From Acetomicrobium sp. UBA5826 (GTDB lineage: Bacteria > Synergistota > Synergistia > Synergistales > Acetomicrobiaceae), in NCBI RefSeq assembly GCF_002433005.1, contig NZ_DJHF01000009.1:1-64000 (forward strand): a stretch of DNA of 64,000 bases. Direction: 5' to 3'. The position numbers were made by a program, and so were the translations under genes. Below are positions 9,466 through 18,747 of the stretch, piece after piece; the stretch's first letter is position 1, and each line of letters opens with the position of its first letter. The notes beneath the pieces were generated by a model. The model searched no databases. It was not told the DNA's origin and saw only the letters and a program-made list of their open reading frames with translations.

Positions 9466-11514
9466 TTAGTCCTCCTCCACTATTAAATTGCCATAATCGT
9501 CCACCGTAGCCTTTTGATCGGGATACACCACAGTTACTGAGGTCTTCTCCTCGATTATCGCAGGGCCTTGAATTGAATTGTTATTCCCCAACTTTTCGCG
9601 AACATACACAGGTACATCCTTTATGAGACCATACTCATCGAAATCTACTTGGCGAGAAGTACGAAAAGCATCTTTTGTGGACCCTTGAATTTTTATAGGC
9701 TTTATCTCCGATTTTTGTACCTTGCAGTAAGCAATTACATGGTAGTTAACGATTTCGATTGGTGTAGTCTCAAGCTTAAAGGAATAATGTTGCTCATGAA
9801 GAGATTCGAAAGACTTCCTAATTAAGGGGATATCCTTGCTGTCCAGTGTATGTCCAGGAATCGGAGTTTTGACAGTGTGCTCTTGGCCAACATACCTTAT
9901 ATCGGCTGCTTTGGTTACATATACATCGTATAACCCGTAGCTTTTATATACATCATTTGCATTCTCAATAAGTTCGAAATAGATAGAATTAATAGCATCA
10001 AGATGATCTTCAACTATTGGGGTAACTCGTGTCTGAATGTAATCTTGCCTCATGTCCGTCATTAACATACCCCAAGCTCCGAATACCCCCGGGTTTCTGG
10101 GTATAATAATTTTTTTTACATGAAGCTCTTTACCCAAGAAAGGTCCGTGTACTCCTCCATTGCCACCCATGGCAACTAAAACAAAATCATGAGGATCGTA
10201 TCCGCGACGCACCGAAACAAGCCTTAATGCATTCATCATGTTATTATTTGCAATACGAATGATACCCCTTGCTGCTTCTTCTACTGATATGTTGTAATGG
10301 CTTGCTATCTTTGCAACAGCATCACGAGATTTATGGATATCAATATTATATTTATCACCTAAAAATCTTTTGAGATCTATCCTGCCAGAAATGTAATTTG
10401 CATCTGTTAATGTCGGATCTGTCCCACCTATGTTGTAACATGCTGGACCTGGATCAGCCCCTGCACTCTGAGGCCCTACTTTAAGATTGCCCACAGGATC
10501 AATCCATGCAATGCTTCCACCGCCAGCTCCTATCTCTATAATATCGACAATTGCAGATCTGACTGGATATCCAGGATAAATTGGCGTCCTTTCCAAATAA
10601 TAGTCATTAGTCAATCGGACTTCATTATTGTATACGAGTGATGTCTTAGCTGTTGTGCCTCCAATATCAAATGTTATTATATTTTTTTCGTCCAATATCT
10701 TGCCAAGCTCATTCCCGCCGATCACTCCTCCAACAGGACCGGATTCAATAACATTAATAGGTGTCATCTTGGTCATCTCAAAAGTAGCAGAACCACCGTT
10801 AGAAAGCATGGCATATGGCTCATGTTGTAACCCCTTTTGCTTCATTATTTCTTTTAATGTATCTAGATACTTGCGTGCAACTGGCTTAACGTAAGCATTA
10901 AACACCGTAGTATTGCTTCTTTCATATTCTCGCCACTCTTTTATGACTTCTGATGACAAACTTATTTCTGCCTCTGGCAATAATTCTCGAAGCAATTTGC
11001 CTACCTTTTCTTCATGTACTGCATTTGCATAAGAATGTAACAGGCATACCGCTATGGCTTCGATACCTTCTTTTTTACATCGTGTCGCAATTTCCTTCAC
11101 GTCATTTTCATCTAGAGGAATTAAAACATTACCGTCTTTATCAAGCCGTTCGGTTACCTCAAATCGGTATTTTCTAGGTACGAACGGTGTGGGTTTTTGA
11201 AATCGCAAATTATAGAGATCAGTTCTGTTTGCTCTACCAATTTCCAAAGCGTCTCGAAAACCTTGAGTAGTAATTAATGCAGTACGTGCACCTTTTCTTT
11301 CAGTTAATGCATTAATTACGATCGTGCTGCCGTGTACGAGAAAACTAACTTCGTTTAAAGGGATACCTGCACCTTCAATACAGTTCATCACACCATCGGC
11401 AAAGTTTTTAGGAGTACTCGGAGATTTATAAATTTTTAATGCACTCGTTTCTTCATCTAAAGCAACATAGTCCGTAAATGTTCCTCCTATATCGACAGCA
11501 ATCCTGTAACTCAA
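9466..11514 (-). CDS. hyuA: Hydantoinase A/oxoprolinase family subunit
   Basis: A 682-residue full-length HyuA: N-terminal domain with AVDIGGTFTDYVALD (residue 6-20), actin-like ATP-binding core with IITFDIGGTTAKTSL (about 278) and GAGGGSIAWID, and a C-terminal domain with DIRYVGQEHTVKTPIP. It uses ATP to activate a cyclic amide for ring opening together with HyuB. The start is TTG, supported by AAGGAGG nine bases upstream; alternatives are worse. It is the first gene of the hyuA-hyuB-racemase-permease group, behind a 355-bp AT-rich control region and the PucR-type gene. The exact substrate cannot be read from sequence. Confidence 0.92.
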   Translation of the reverse strand: MSYRIAVDIGGTFTDYVALDEETSALKIYKSPSTPKNFADGVMNCIEGAGIPLNEVSFLVHGSTIVINALTERKGARTALITTQGFRDALEIGRANRTDLYNLRFQKPTPFVPRKYRFEVTERLDKDGNVLIPLDENDVKEIATRCKKEGIEAIAVCLLHSYANAVHEEKVGKLLRELLPEAEISLSSEVIKEWREYERSNTTVFNAYVKPVARKYLDTLKEIMKQKGLQHEPYAMLSNGGSATFEMTKMTPINVIESGPVGGVIGGNELGKILDEKNIITFDIGGTTAKTSLVYNNEVRLTNDYYLERTPIYPGYPVRSAIVDIIEIGAGGGSIAWIDPVGNLKVGPQSAGADPGPACYNIGGTDPTLTDANYISGRIDLKRFLGDKYNIDIHKSRDAVAKIASHYNISVEEAARGIIRIANNNMMNALRLVSVRRGYDPHDFVLVAMGGNGGVHGPFLGKELHVKKIIIPRNPGVFGAWGMLMTDMRQDYIQTRVTPIVEDHLDAINSIYFELIENANDVYKSYGLYDVYVTKAADIRYVGQEHTVKTPIPGHTLDSKDIPLIRKSFESLHEQHYSFKLETTPIEIVNYHVIAYCKVQKSEIKPIKIQGSTKDAFRTSRQVDFDEYGLIKDVPVYVREKLGNNNSIQGPAIIEEKTSVTVVYPDQKATVDDYGNLIVEED

Positions 11515-11869
11515 TTAAAAAAACCTCCTTTTTTATGTTTACTATATAGCTATATAATTTATTATAATTCAACACACTATTAAAAAGAAACGTTGATTAA
11601 ATCTGCAAATATCTATATATTGTTATCATTTTAATTTAGGATTAATAGTACTCTTTTAAACATATTCTATTAATATTGATATGAAGATTTTTTTGATTAA
11701 TGGACTTGTGATGCTTTGCTACGCTTAGATTGTCGACCTATTTATTAGCGTTTTTTATAAGAGATGTAGATATGCAATAAGGGTAATTGCATCACTGGCT
11801 GTTTTCAATATCTTTATAGGACAAAATGGATGTTATTATTTGTTCCTGAGGGACAATTTGCTAGCCCTA
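11515..11869. promoter_or_regulatory. Control region between pucR-type gene and hyuA
   Basis: No gene is visible. The region contains a 14-bp palindrome TATATAGCTATATA (11543-11556) just upstream of the hyuA ribosome site, a TATAAT-like box on the minus strand near 11566-11571, an inverted repeat ATGCAAT/ATTGCAT (11772-11778 and 11786-11792), and ATATTGATAT at 11673-11682. It should carry the hyuA operon promoter and is a reasonable place for regulator binding, though no -35 box is convincing. Confidence 0.45.
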
Positions 11870-13570
11870 TTAAAAACGGGACGCTTTCAAAATCTTCAAT
11901 AGAAGATGACATTGAAGCCTTGCCTGGGGATCATCCAATATTTGTGCCCCAACAACATCTTTGATTTTCTTTATCCTGTACTTAACGGTGTTAGGATGGA
12001 TATATAATTTCTCTGCGGTAGTTTTAATGCTTGGATAATTATCTAGGAATACCTCTAACGTTTCTAATAAAGACAACTTATCATCCTCATCTAGGGCATA
12101 TAGAGCTCTGAGAGGGTGATGTGTTAATATATCATCCTTATTTTCAAATGACACGTACTTATATATTCCCATGTCATCGTAATAAAGAATTTTTTTAGAA
12201 TTAAATAATTTTTTCCCAATATCTTTAGCAAATAATGCTTGATTAAAAGCATTATTTGTATCATTTAAACTGCTGAAATCAGAGCTTATGCTTATAGTTA
12301 CTGATATATCTGCATTTTTCTCATCAAATATTTTTATTATATTATTAGATATTGTATCAATTATATTTTTGTATATTCCAGTTTTATATTCTTTATACGT
12401 AAATCCAACTACTAAAATACATGCATCACTCTGTTGTACAAAAAATGCCACGCGCCTTTCCATTTTCGCTACTCTAAAGGCTTGTTCTACAGATTTTTTT
12501 AGATCTCTTTTGATGCGCTGGAAATGACATTCTCCTTTGGTATAATTTTCTTTATAATAGTTTTCGAAATCATCAAGATCTACAACGACTAGAAAATTTT
12601 TTTCAAGCAAGTTTAAACCCAACGTCCGCGCTCTTCTCAACATAAGTTCATTAGATGTATGCCTTTCATTAACTATATCATAGAAAAAATCAGATTTTAA
12701 TCTTTGTTCTGTATCTAAAATTGCTTGAGTTGTTAACATGTCGACTTTCAATGCACTAATTGTCCCTGGGAGAGCTACATGAATAAACTCCTTTTCTTTA
12801 TCACTTATTTTGCCATATTTAAAAATAATAAGATATCTATAAAAGTTTTTATTAATATTAATAGGAATTATCATAATATCATATTGCTCATCAAAATTTA
12901 TTATTTTTATATCGTTAGATACATTTTGCATATAAAACGTATTATACAAACATGTTTTAATATATTCAAATATCTTTTTTTTATTTTCATCCGTTATTTC
13001 TTTACCTTCAGAGTTATATTTTTCAGCAATAACATTCATAAAATCATCAAGCAACACTACGTTTTTTCCGACAATGGATGATAATTTTTCTATTATTTTA
13101 CTGACACCCTTATAATCGCTTATAAGGATATTGTTCATCATACTATTTATTTGTTGTGCTTTTTTAAGAGCATTTTCCTCTTTGTTAAGAAGATTCTCGT
13201 AAATTTTCTTTATAATTAAAGAATAAGGAACTTTACGCTCCGCTAAAAAAAGAGGAAATCCAATTGAATCAGCATAACTTACAATATTATTTATATTTAT
13301 TAACTCTTCCTTGTTGCCAGGATGTACTATAACACATGCAGCCCCTCCATTTCTTAAATCTCTGATAAGGTCTAACTTGTCTTTTTCGCTTTTACACACA
13401 TTAAGTGTAGTTAAAATCATTTCACCGCCAAGTATCCATTCCATACAATTAAGGATTTCTAACACAGTTACAGCATTTATGATATTGCTTTCGCCGCTCT
13501 TCCCTGCTTTCCAAACAATACCATCATCACGTAATACTTCATAGGCATCGCTTACAGTTATACCTTCCAT
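11870..13570 (-). CDS. PucR/CdaR-type transcriptional regulator
   Basis: A 566-residue protein with a PucR-type N-terminal sensory domain (about 1-125, beginning ITVSDAYEVLRDDGIVWKAG), a middle CdaR/GGDEF-like domain (about 290-440), and a C-terminal helix-turn-helix with the family signature KTTAEKLYIHPNTVKYRIKK (about 520-545). PucR relatives control purine or allantoin catabolism and CdaR controls sugar-diacid use. Lying between two permease/enzyme clusters of the cyclic-amide island, it is the best candidate for the local activator. The ribosome site upstream of the ATG is weak. Confidence 0.88.
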   Translation of the reverse strand: MEGITVSDAYEVLRDDGIVWKAGKSGESNIINAVTVLEILNCMEWILGGEMILTTLNVCKSEKDKLDLIRDLRNGGAACVIVHPGNKEELININNIVSYADSIGFPLFLAERKVPYSLIIKKIYENLLNKEENALKKAQQINSMMNNILISDYKGVSKIIEKLSSIVGKNVVLLDDFMNVIAEKYNSEGKEITDENKKKIFEYIKTCLYNTFYMQNVSNDIKIINFDEQYDIMIIPININKNFYRYLIIFKYGKISDKEKEFIHVALPGTISALKVDMLTTQAILDTEQRLKSDFFYDIVNERHTSNELMLRRARTLGLNLLEKNFLVVVDLDDFENYYKENYTKGECHFQRIKRDLKKSVEQAFRVAKMERRVAFFVQQSDACILVVGFTYKEYKTGIYKNIIDTISNNIIKIFDEKNADISVTISISSDFSSLNDTNNAFNQALFAKDIGKKLFNSKKILYYDDMGIYKYVSFENKDDILTHHPLRALYALDEDDKLSLLETLEVFLDNYPSIKTTAEKLYIHPNTVKYRIKKIKDVVGAQILDDPQARLQCHLLLKILKASRF

Positions 13571-13625
13571 TTAAAACACCCAACCCTTGTACCACAATAT
13601 AACGCAATTTATTTTTTATTATATC

Positions 13626-13637
13626 GTATACAATATA
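13626..13637. promoter_or_regulatory. GTATACAATATA motif upstream of the pucR-type gene
   Basis: This 12-mer is identical to one at 102-113 near the other end of the island. It lies about 55 bp upstream of the regulator start codon, in the 261-bp gap that otherwise shows no gene. It may be an autoregulatory or shared operator; chance is possible in such AT-rich DNA. Confidence 0.3.
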
Positions 13638-13831
13638 TTTTTTAAATTCCTTAAATATATTTCATTGTTTGTCATATATTATAGTAATATTTACGTCAAA
13701 ATAGAACACCACTTGTGCAAGCACATGGACAATATATTGCATGATATTTTAGTAAATGAATATGTAGTTCATGTTACTTTATTAACAGCCTACTAAAAAA
13801 ATATGCCAAATTATCATGCCTCCCTCCTCAG

Positions 13832-15121
13832 TTAAATGTTAACTCTTTTTTTATCCACGATTAACATACCAAAAACATAAATAGTCCCCGCAAGGACAAT
13901 TGTCATCACTGGAGTCGGTAAGATAGGGTTAGGGAAAATATTAAAATCAAATAATACTTCAAAAAGCCCACCAGCAAAAAACGAAATTACCGCCACCATA
14001 TTTACTTTTTTCATTTCTTTTTTTACTTTCATTTTTGAAAGTATATAATAGTCTGCGCACATAACACCCGCAACTGGAATACAAAAAGCATTAAATAAAT
14101 ACATTATATTGCCATATTGCTGAAGGTCTATTACTGATGCTAGAAAAGAAGCAATAACACCTAAATATAATGCCGTCTTCCACCTCTTTGCCTTAGTGGG
14201 TAATATTTCCGATACCGCCAGAGAGCAGGAATACAAGTTATTATCATTACTAGTCCATGCTCCAAGGACCACCAAGAAGAATCCGAGAAAACCGCCGGCC
14301 ATTACTAAGGCTTTTCCCAACTCAGCAGTGCCCATATACATTCCTATAAATATTGATGAAATTGGCTGAATTATGGCAATCGGCAACGTTAGAAGAAACA
14401 AAGCTTTAGCATTATCTTTAAAACATCTTGAAAATCTATTAACGTCTGGTGATATGACAACCGCCATTGCCATTCCGCCAACCACCATTGACACTCCTGA
14501 AATGAAGCTCATAGGTTCAGTTACCGGAGTTTTAGCAATAGCCTCACTAAAAGACATATTAGATGTCATGAAACTCTTTATAGCCATATAAATCATAACT
14601 ATGAAAGTATATATTACAGAGGGATAGCTTAAAGCCTCAATTGCCCTGTATCCGAAGATAGCAGTGAGCATCATTGTCAATCCACCGATAAGGCTTATAA
14701 TTGCAATATTTCCATGCCCTACTAGAGCTACCAAGCTTTCTCCGAATGCTCTAGCTTGAATGGCAAACCATCCAAAACCACATATTGCAACAATAATTGA
14801 CACTAAGTGAGAACCTACATAACCAAAACTATTCCTGGCAGCCATATAAGCAGATAGCCCTGTCTGGGTTCCTATGTTACCCTGAAAAAGCATGAAGAAA
14901 AGAAATATAGAAATTCCTACCAGATCCGCCACTATTGCCTCCCAAAATGGCAATCCTCCAATCAACAGAAGACCTTCTATGATCGAAGGAATGCATATGT
15001 AGACTCCTACCCATACTATTCCTATTGACCACCAGGGCTTTCTTGCCTCTCTTGGTACCGGTTCTCTCGGATAATCTTCTCCACTGTCAAAAATCTCCTC
15101 TAACTTCTCCGATAATTTCAC
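13832..15121 (-). CDS. Second NCS1-type permease
   Basis: A 429-residue polytopic protein (about 12 hydrophobic segments) of the cytosine permease-like NCS1 family. The N-terminal cytosolic stretch ends in EARKPWWSIGIVWVGVYICI, a typical entry to helix 1, and GNIGTQTGLSAYMAARNSFG fits helix 3. The start is GTG, with GGGAGGGAG eight bases upstream. It is only distantly similar to the permease at 5544-6830, so the two probably import different ligands for this island. It is followed upstream in the transcript by the conserved unknown gene at 15156. Confidence 0.85.
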   Translation of the reverse strand: MKLSEKLEEIFDSGEDYPREPVPREARKPWWSIGIVWVGVYICIPSIIEGLLLIGGLPFWEAIVADLVGISIFLFFMLFQGNIGTQTGLSAYMAARNSFGYVGSHLVSIIVAICGFGWFAIQARAFGESLVALVGHGNIAIISLIGGLTMMLTAIFGYRAIEALSYPSVIYTFIVMIYMAIKSFMTSNMSFSEAIAKTPVTEPMSFISGVSMVVGGMAMAVVISPDVNRFSRCFKDNAKALFLLTLPIAIIQPISSIFIGMYMGTAELGKALVMAGGFLGFFLVVLGAWTSNDNNLYSCSLAVSEILPTKAKRWKTALYLGVIASFLASVIDLQQYGNIMYLFNAFCIPVAGVMCADYYILSKMKVKKEMKKVNMVAVISFFAGGLFEVLFDFNIFPNPILPTPVMTIVLAGTIYVFGMLIVDKKRVNI

Positions 15122-15155
15122 GAATCTCCCTCCCCTACGGTTTAATTAAACTTGC

Positions 15156-15986
15156 TTATAACAATCCTCTTTTATACATACAACCCATATCATCCTTACA
15201 GCCTATTGAACCCCTCTCGCATTCTATTAAACTTTTAGGTGATCCACTTATAATTGAACCTTTAATGGTTTTGACAAGATCGACAATCTTATGAACCTCT
15301 TGCGATTGTCCTTCAATAACCAATGTAGTAGCTCCCTCAGCTCCTAATATTCCGCCCATCCCGATGGGGGTAGCTTTCACATTAGCCAACAGCTCTATGG
15401 CTTTTTGCTCGTGAATTATTTCGCCACAAATAGGAATCAACCCTACGGCCATTCCGAAGGAAAGTTCAATAGTCCTTCTCCCAGCGGCTTTTATGGATTG
15501 ACTTACAGGAATAGGGCTCAATTTCTCTAACCCTACGGCAATTATAATTTTAATACCCTCTGAATTTATCGCAGGAATAATTTTGCCTGGGAAATTGCCA
15601 AAAGGTACCCCTGCCATCATGGCAGCGTTACCAAATACATCAAATATATTTGCTCCAGTTATAAAAACATCCTCTTCTCTCATGCTCAAAGCACTTGCTT
15701 CAAATTTTTTTTCTTCATCAATATCCCAAATAACTCCTTTATCAACCAATATGCAATGAGGAGCATCTAAATCAAATTTGGAGCATTTTGTCCCCCTGGG
15801 ACTAACCCTTCCACAAATCCCAAGCGGTATATGGACAAGTTCCTCAGATACAGCAGAAACAGTTGTCCCACCTTTTAATAGTATTTTGCCTTCCTTGAGT
15901 GCCTTTTTAACTAAGGGTAATTCTTTTAAACCCTTCGCAATAATCCATTTTGCCTCATTTACTGTTAAACTCACTTGAGCTTTCAT
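15156..15986 (-). CDS. Conserved unknown protein with C-terminal Cys cluster
   Basis: A 276-residue soluble protein that I cannot assign to a named family. Notable blocks are LLKGGTTVSAVSEEL (about 37), GICGRVSPRGTKCSKFD (about 56), VFITGANIFDVFGNAAMMAG (about 108) and PIGMGGILGAEGATTLVIEG (about 205). The C terminus carries CERGSIGCKDDMGC, a spacing compatible with metal or Fe-S binding. Two more Cys lie in GICGR and TKCSKF. It is located between a racemase and a permease gene on the same strand with short gaps, so it probably acts in the same pathway. An enzymatic role is inference. Confidence 0.6.
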   Translation of the reverse strand: MKAQVSLTVNEAKWIIAKGLKELPLVKKALKEGKILLKGGTTVSAVSEELVHIPLGICGRVSPRGTKCSKFDLDAPHCILVDKGVIWDIDEEKKFEASALSMREEDVFITGANIFDVFGNAAMMAGVPFGNFPGKIIPAINSEGIKIIIAVGLEKLSPIPVSQSIKAAGRRTIELSFGMAVGLIPICGEIIHEQKAIELLANVKATPIGMGGILGAEGATTLVIEGQSQEVHKIVDLVKTIKGSIISGSPKSLIECERGSIGCKDDMGCMYKRGLL

Positions 15987-16017
15987 TTCAGCTTATCGCC
16001 TCTCGAATTTTTTGCTT

Positions 16018-16731
16018 TTAATAACCAACAATTTTCCCCTTCTCTGGAGCCATATAAAGTCCAAGCTTTGAATGTCTTAGCTTTAAATCAATCATCATTT
16101 CCGCAACTTTTAGCGATGTAGCTAAAGGCTCTATTAAAGGAACATCAAGCTCTTGTTTGACCATTTCGGCAACTGATACCATGCCAGTGCATCCAAGAAT
16201 GATTACTTCGGCCCCTTTATGTTGAATTATTTCTTTGGCGGCTTTGACTATATAACCTGCTGTTTTTTTTGGATCTTTGCTAAGCTCTAACACAGGTATA
16301 TCTATGCCTATTGCTGCTGCCATACGATTACTCAAACCATAAGCCATGGCTTGAAGCTCTGTCCAAGGTCCTGAATTTCTCATGGTCGATATCACAGCAA
16401 ATTTATGCCCAAGCATGGTGGCTACAACCATAGATGCTTCCGCAGGGCCAATCACTGGTATATCCACAAGCTCCCTGATAGCATATAAACCAGGATCAGC
16501 AAAACAATCAACAACAATGGCGTCACACTTGTCCTTATATCGATCTGCTACTTTTAATATCTCAGGTTGGGCGAAAGCCTCATCGTAAAAAGTCTCTATT
16601 GATGCTGGGCCCTTCTTTATGCTTACACATTCAATTTGTGTACATGGATCTTTTATCTTTTCAAGATATTCTTTTGTCATGTTATCAAATTCTTTTGACG
16701 TTATAGGATTTATTATAAGGATTCTTCTCAT
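16018..16731 (-). CDS. Asp/Glu/hydantoin racemase family protein
   Basis: A 237-residue racemase-superfamily protein starting MRRILIINPITSKEF. Catalytic Cys76 (VDCFADP) and Cys181 (ILGCTGM) are both present. A longer reading frame runs 13 codons upstream but encodes only a Lys/Gly repeat tract from purine-rich DNA that itself serves as the ribosome site, so the ATG at 16731 is preferred. It is the closest relative of the broken copy immediately upstream and likely supplies the activity that copy lost. Confidence 0.86.
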   Translation of the reverse strand: MRRILIINPITSKEFDNMTKEYLEKIKDPCTQIECVSIKKGPASIETFYDEAFAQPEILKVADRYKDKCDAIVVDCFADPGLYAIRELVDIPVIGPAEASMVVATMLGHKFAVISTMRNSGPWTELQAMAYGLSNRMAAAIGIDIPVLELSKDPKKTAGYIVKAAKEIIQHKGAEVIILGCTGMVSVAEMVKQELDVPLIEPLATSLKVAEMMIDLKLRHSKLGLYMAPEKGKIVGY

Positions 16732-16734
16732 TTT

Positions 16735-16765
16735 ATTCCCTTTCCCTTTCCCTTTCGTCCCTTTT
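16735..16765 (-). repeat. GGGAAA hexamer repeat acting as ribosome-binding region
   Basis: On the minus strand the segment reads as three to four tandem GGGAAA-like units directly before the racemase ATG. Any unit could pair with the 16S anti-Shine-Dalgarno, so change in unit number would alter initiation spacing. Confidence 0.5.
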
Positions 16766-16780
16766 CGCAAGCTGAAAATG

Positions 16781-17483
16781 CTAAAAAAATAAACCTGCCT
16801 TACTGCAGCTAAGCTTTAGGTCAATCAATGTTTCTAACGTTTTTAAGGATGCAGCTGCTGGTTCTATAATCGGAATATTTATCTTTTTAGCTAGATCGGA
16901 ATATAAAAAAGACATGTCGGTACAACCCAATACTATAATCTCTGCACCTTTTTCATTCGTTGCCCTATTTATGGATTTTACTAATTCGTCAATAGCTCTA
17001 CCCGCTTCCTTCTCAAGATCCAGTACCGGAATATTGACATATTCAATTGATGCTAGTTTTTCCTCTACACCCATCTTTTTAGCCTTTATTTCAAACATAG
17101 GCACTACGCTCTTTTTAACGGTGATTATAGAAAATTTATGTCCAAGCATTGAAGCCAATAACATAGCTACTTCACCTGGGCCTACAATAGGCACACAGCA
17201 GATTTCTCTTGCAGCAGATTTCTCTTGCAGCACATACTCCCGGATCAGCAAAACAATTGATCACTATCCCATTAAAGTTATTCTTATTTTCTTCAACCAA
17301 CCCCAATACCCCGGGCATGGCAAATGCCTCATCGTAGAAAGATTCAATACTAATAGGGCCTTTTTCAATGCTTATCACTTTAATACAAGTATCTACCGAG
17401 GCACATTTCCTCAAATATTCAGCATCAGTTGCATTCCATTTATCAGTTGCTACTGGATTAATGATGAGAATATTTTTCTTCAT
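16781..17483 (-). pseudogene. Racemase paralogue split by a 16-bp tandem duplication
   Basis: The N-terminal part (17483 down to about 17190) encodes MKKNILIINPVATDK through VINCFADPGVCAAREICC, including the first catalytic Cys. The remainder (about 17250 down to 16781) encodes VPIVGPGEVAMLLASMLGHK and VLGCTDMS with the second Cys, in a different frame. The frames are separated by an exact tandem duplication of 16 bp. Removing one copy restores a continuous protein of about 230 residues reading DPGVCAAREICCVPIVGPGE, so only this event broke the gene. No other lesion is visible, which means the event is recent, reversible or an assembly error. Confidence 0.88.
17196..17227. repeat. Exact 16-bp tandem duplication inside the racemase gene
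   Basis: The unit CAGCAGATTTCTCTTG occurs at 17196-17211 and again at 17212-17227, followed by five bases of a third partial copy (CAGCA). Sixteen is not a multiple of three, so the second copy shifts the frame. Confidence 0.95.
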
Positions 17484-17545
17484 AATTTAACATACCACCA
17501 CATCTTTATCTTATTTTTTATATCTATCTACTCTGCAACTTACTA

Positions 17546-17581
17546 AAAGAAGGCTCGAGGAATACTTCCCAAGCCTTCTTT
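17546..17581 (-). terminator. Terminator after DUF917 gene (minus strand)
   Basis: Arms 17546-17555 and 17572-17581 (AAAGAAGGCT/AGCCTTCTTT) form a 10-bp stem with a 16-nt loop. On the minus strand the second arm ends in TTTT. It closes the unit of the DUF917-M29-DUF917 genes upstream of the racemase pair. Confidence 0.7.
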
Positions 17582-17594
17582 ATTTAACGCGCCA

Positions 17595-18707
17595 TTACTT
17601 TGCATATCTATTTTCTATAGGCTGATATGCAACATCAAATCCAAAGCTTTTTGGTCCAAATATTTCTAATCCCCTTTCAGTCCTCCATTCTTTGGGAGCG
17701 GGTAGTGCTATTACAGACACTCGCAATCCAGGCTTAAAATCAGGGTTTGTTACAGGCTCCATTGTTTCATCTGCTATTAAGCATATAAGATCCGGCACTG
17801 TAATGTCTACGACTCCATCTTTCCAAGATATTATATTTTCGTTCTTAAACCATATCTTATAAGAAGATCCCGCAAATTTTCTTTCGCCTTTTATAATAGT
17901 CTCTCCAATAGTAAAGCCATCCCTATCCTCCCACTTCAAATCATCAACAAGGCCTTTAAAAACTACATATCCTTTCCCGGCACTGGCAATTTCTTCCACA
18001 ACGTCTAGATTCTTTTCTTTAGCTTCCCTGTAAGCTCTGCCAATTTTTAAGGCATATGTAACAGCGCCGGGTATTACGCCATTTCTTAATTCGCTTCCTG
18101 TAGCCAAGTGATCGGTAACACCTACCTGATTCTTGCTAACCACAGCAATAGCTCTAACTACAGCTTCCGCCCTAAAATCATTTACTACATTCTTAACAAT
18201 TACAGCATCCCCAAATTCATTTACTACTGCCATAGGAGTTATCGAAATTCCATTAATATAGAAAGTAGAATGTTGAAGTTCTGGGACCGAACGCCCTGCT
18301 GGATCTCCATCGACTATATAGATTCCTAACATGGCAGCTACATAAAAGGCGACCGCAGAATTAGAGCCTCCAAGTTCTGTAGTTATTGCCCCATAGAACT
18401 TTTTCCCAGTATATTCTTCAAGCACTTTGAACGCTCTTAGTGCAGGCTCTTCATCAATTTTAGGTAAACCCTTATATTTTTCTTCCTGCTCAGGAGTTGT
18501 TGGTGATATTGAACCACAATAATACGGACATGCTACCAGGGCATCATCAGGCAATTCATGGAGGTCTAGAAGTGTAATTTTCTTTCCTTCATTAAATGCT
18601 TTGTCTATTAGGGCTAAACCTTTCTCGAGCTTACCACCACCACCCGTTCCAAGTATAGTGCAACCGTATAAGATGTCATACATATCTTGTTTTGTAAGTT
18701 TTTGCAT
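17595..18707 (-). CDS. DUF917 family protein, paralogue 3
   Basis: A 370-residue DUF917 protein of a second subtype: the Gly-rich motif CTILGTGGGGKLEKG is close to the N terminus (about 15-29), followed by TELGGSNSAVAFYVAAMLG and VDGDPAGRSVPELQHSTFYI. AGGAGAG five bases before ATG supports the start. It is most similar to the one at 19794-20903 and differs from paralogues 1 and 2, so the island has two subtype pairs. The gene lies 40 bp after an M29-like gene and just before a terminator. Function is inferred only from the hydantoinase setting. Confidence 0.86.
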   Translation of the reverse strand: MQKLTKQDMYDILYGCTILGTGGGGKLEKGLALIDKAFNEGKKITLLDLHELPDDALVACPYYCGSISPTTPEQEEKYKGLPKIDEEPALRAFKVLEEYTGKKFYGAITTELGGSNSAVAFYVAAMLGIYIVDGDPAGRSVPELQHSTFYINGISITPMAVVNEFGDAVIVKNVVNDFRAEAVVRAIAVVSKNQVGVTDHLATGSELRNGVIPGAVTYALKIGRAYREAKEKNLDVVEEIASAGKGYVVFKGLVDDLKWEDRDGFTIGETIIKGERKFAGSSYKIWFKNENIISWKDGVVDITVPDLICLIADETMEPVTNPDFKPGLRVSVIALPAPKEWRTERGLEIFGPKSFGFDVAYQPIENRYAK

Positions 18708-18747
18708 TATTACTCTCCTATCATAATATTTAAGCTTAAAGCAAATT

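Noticed and set aside
16732..16770. Lys/Gly-rich N-terminal extension of the racemase
   Set aside because: It translates the purine repeat that serves as the ribosome-binding tract; the family begins at MRRILIINP.
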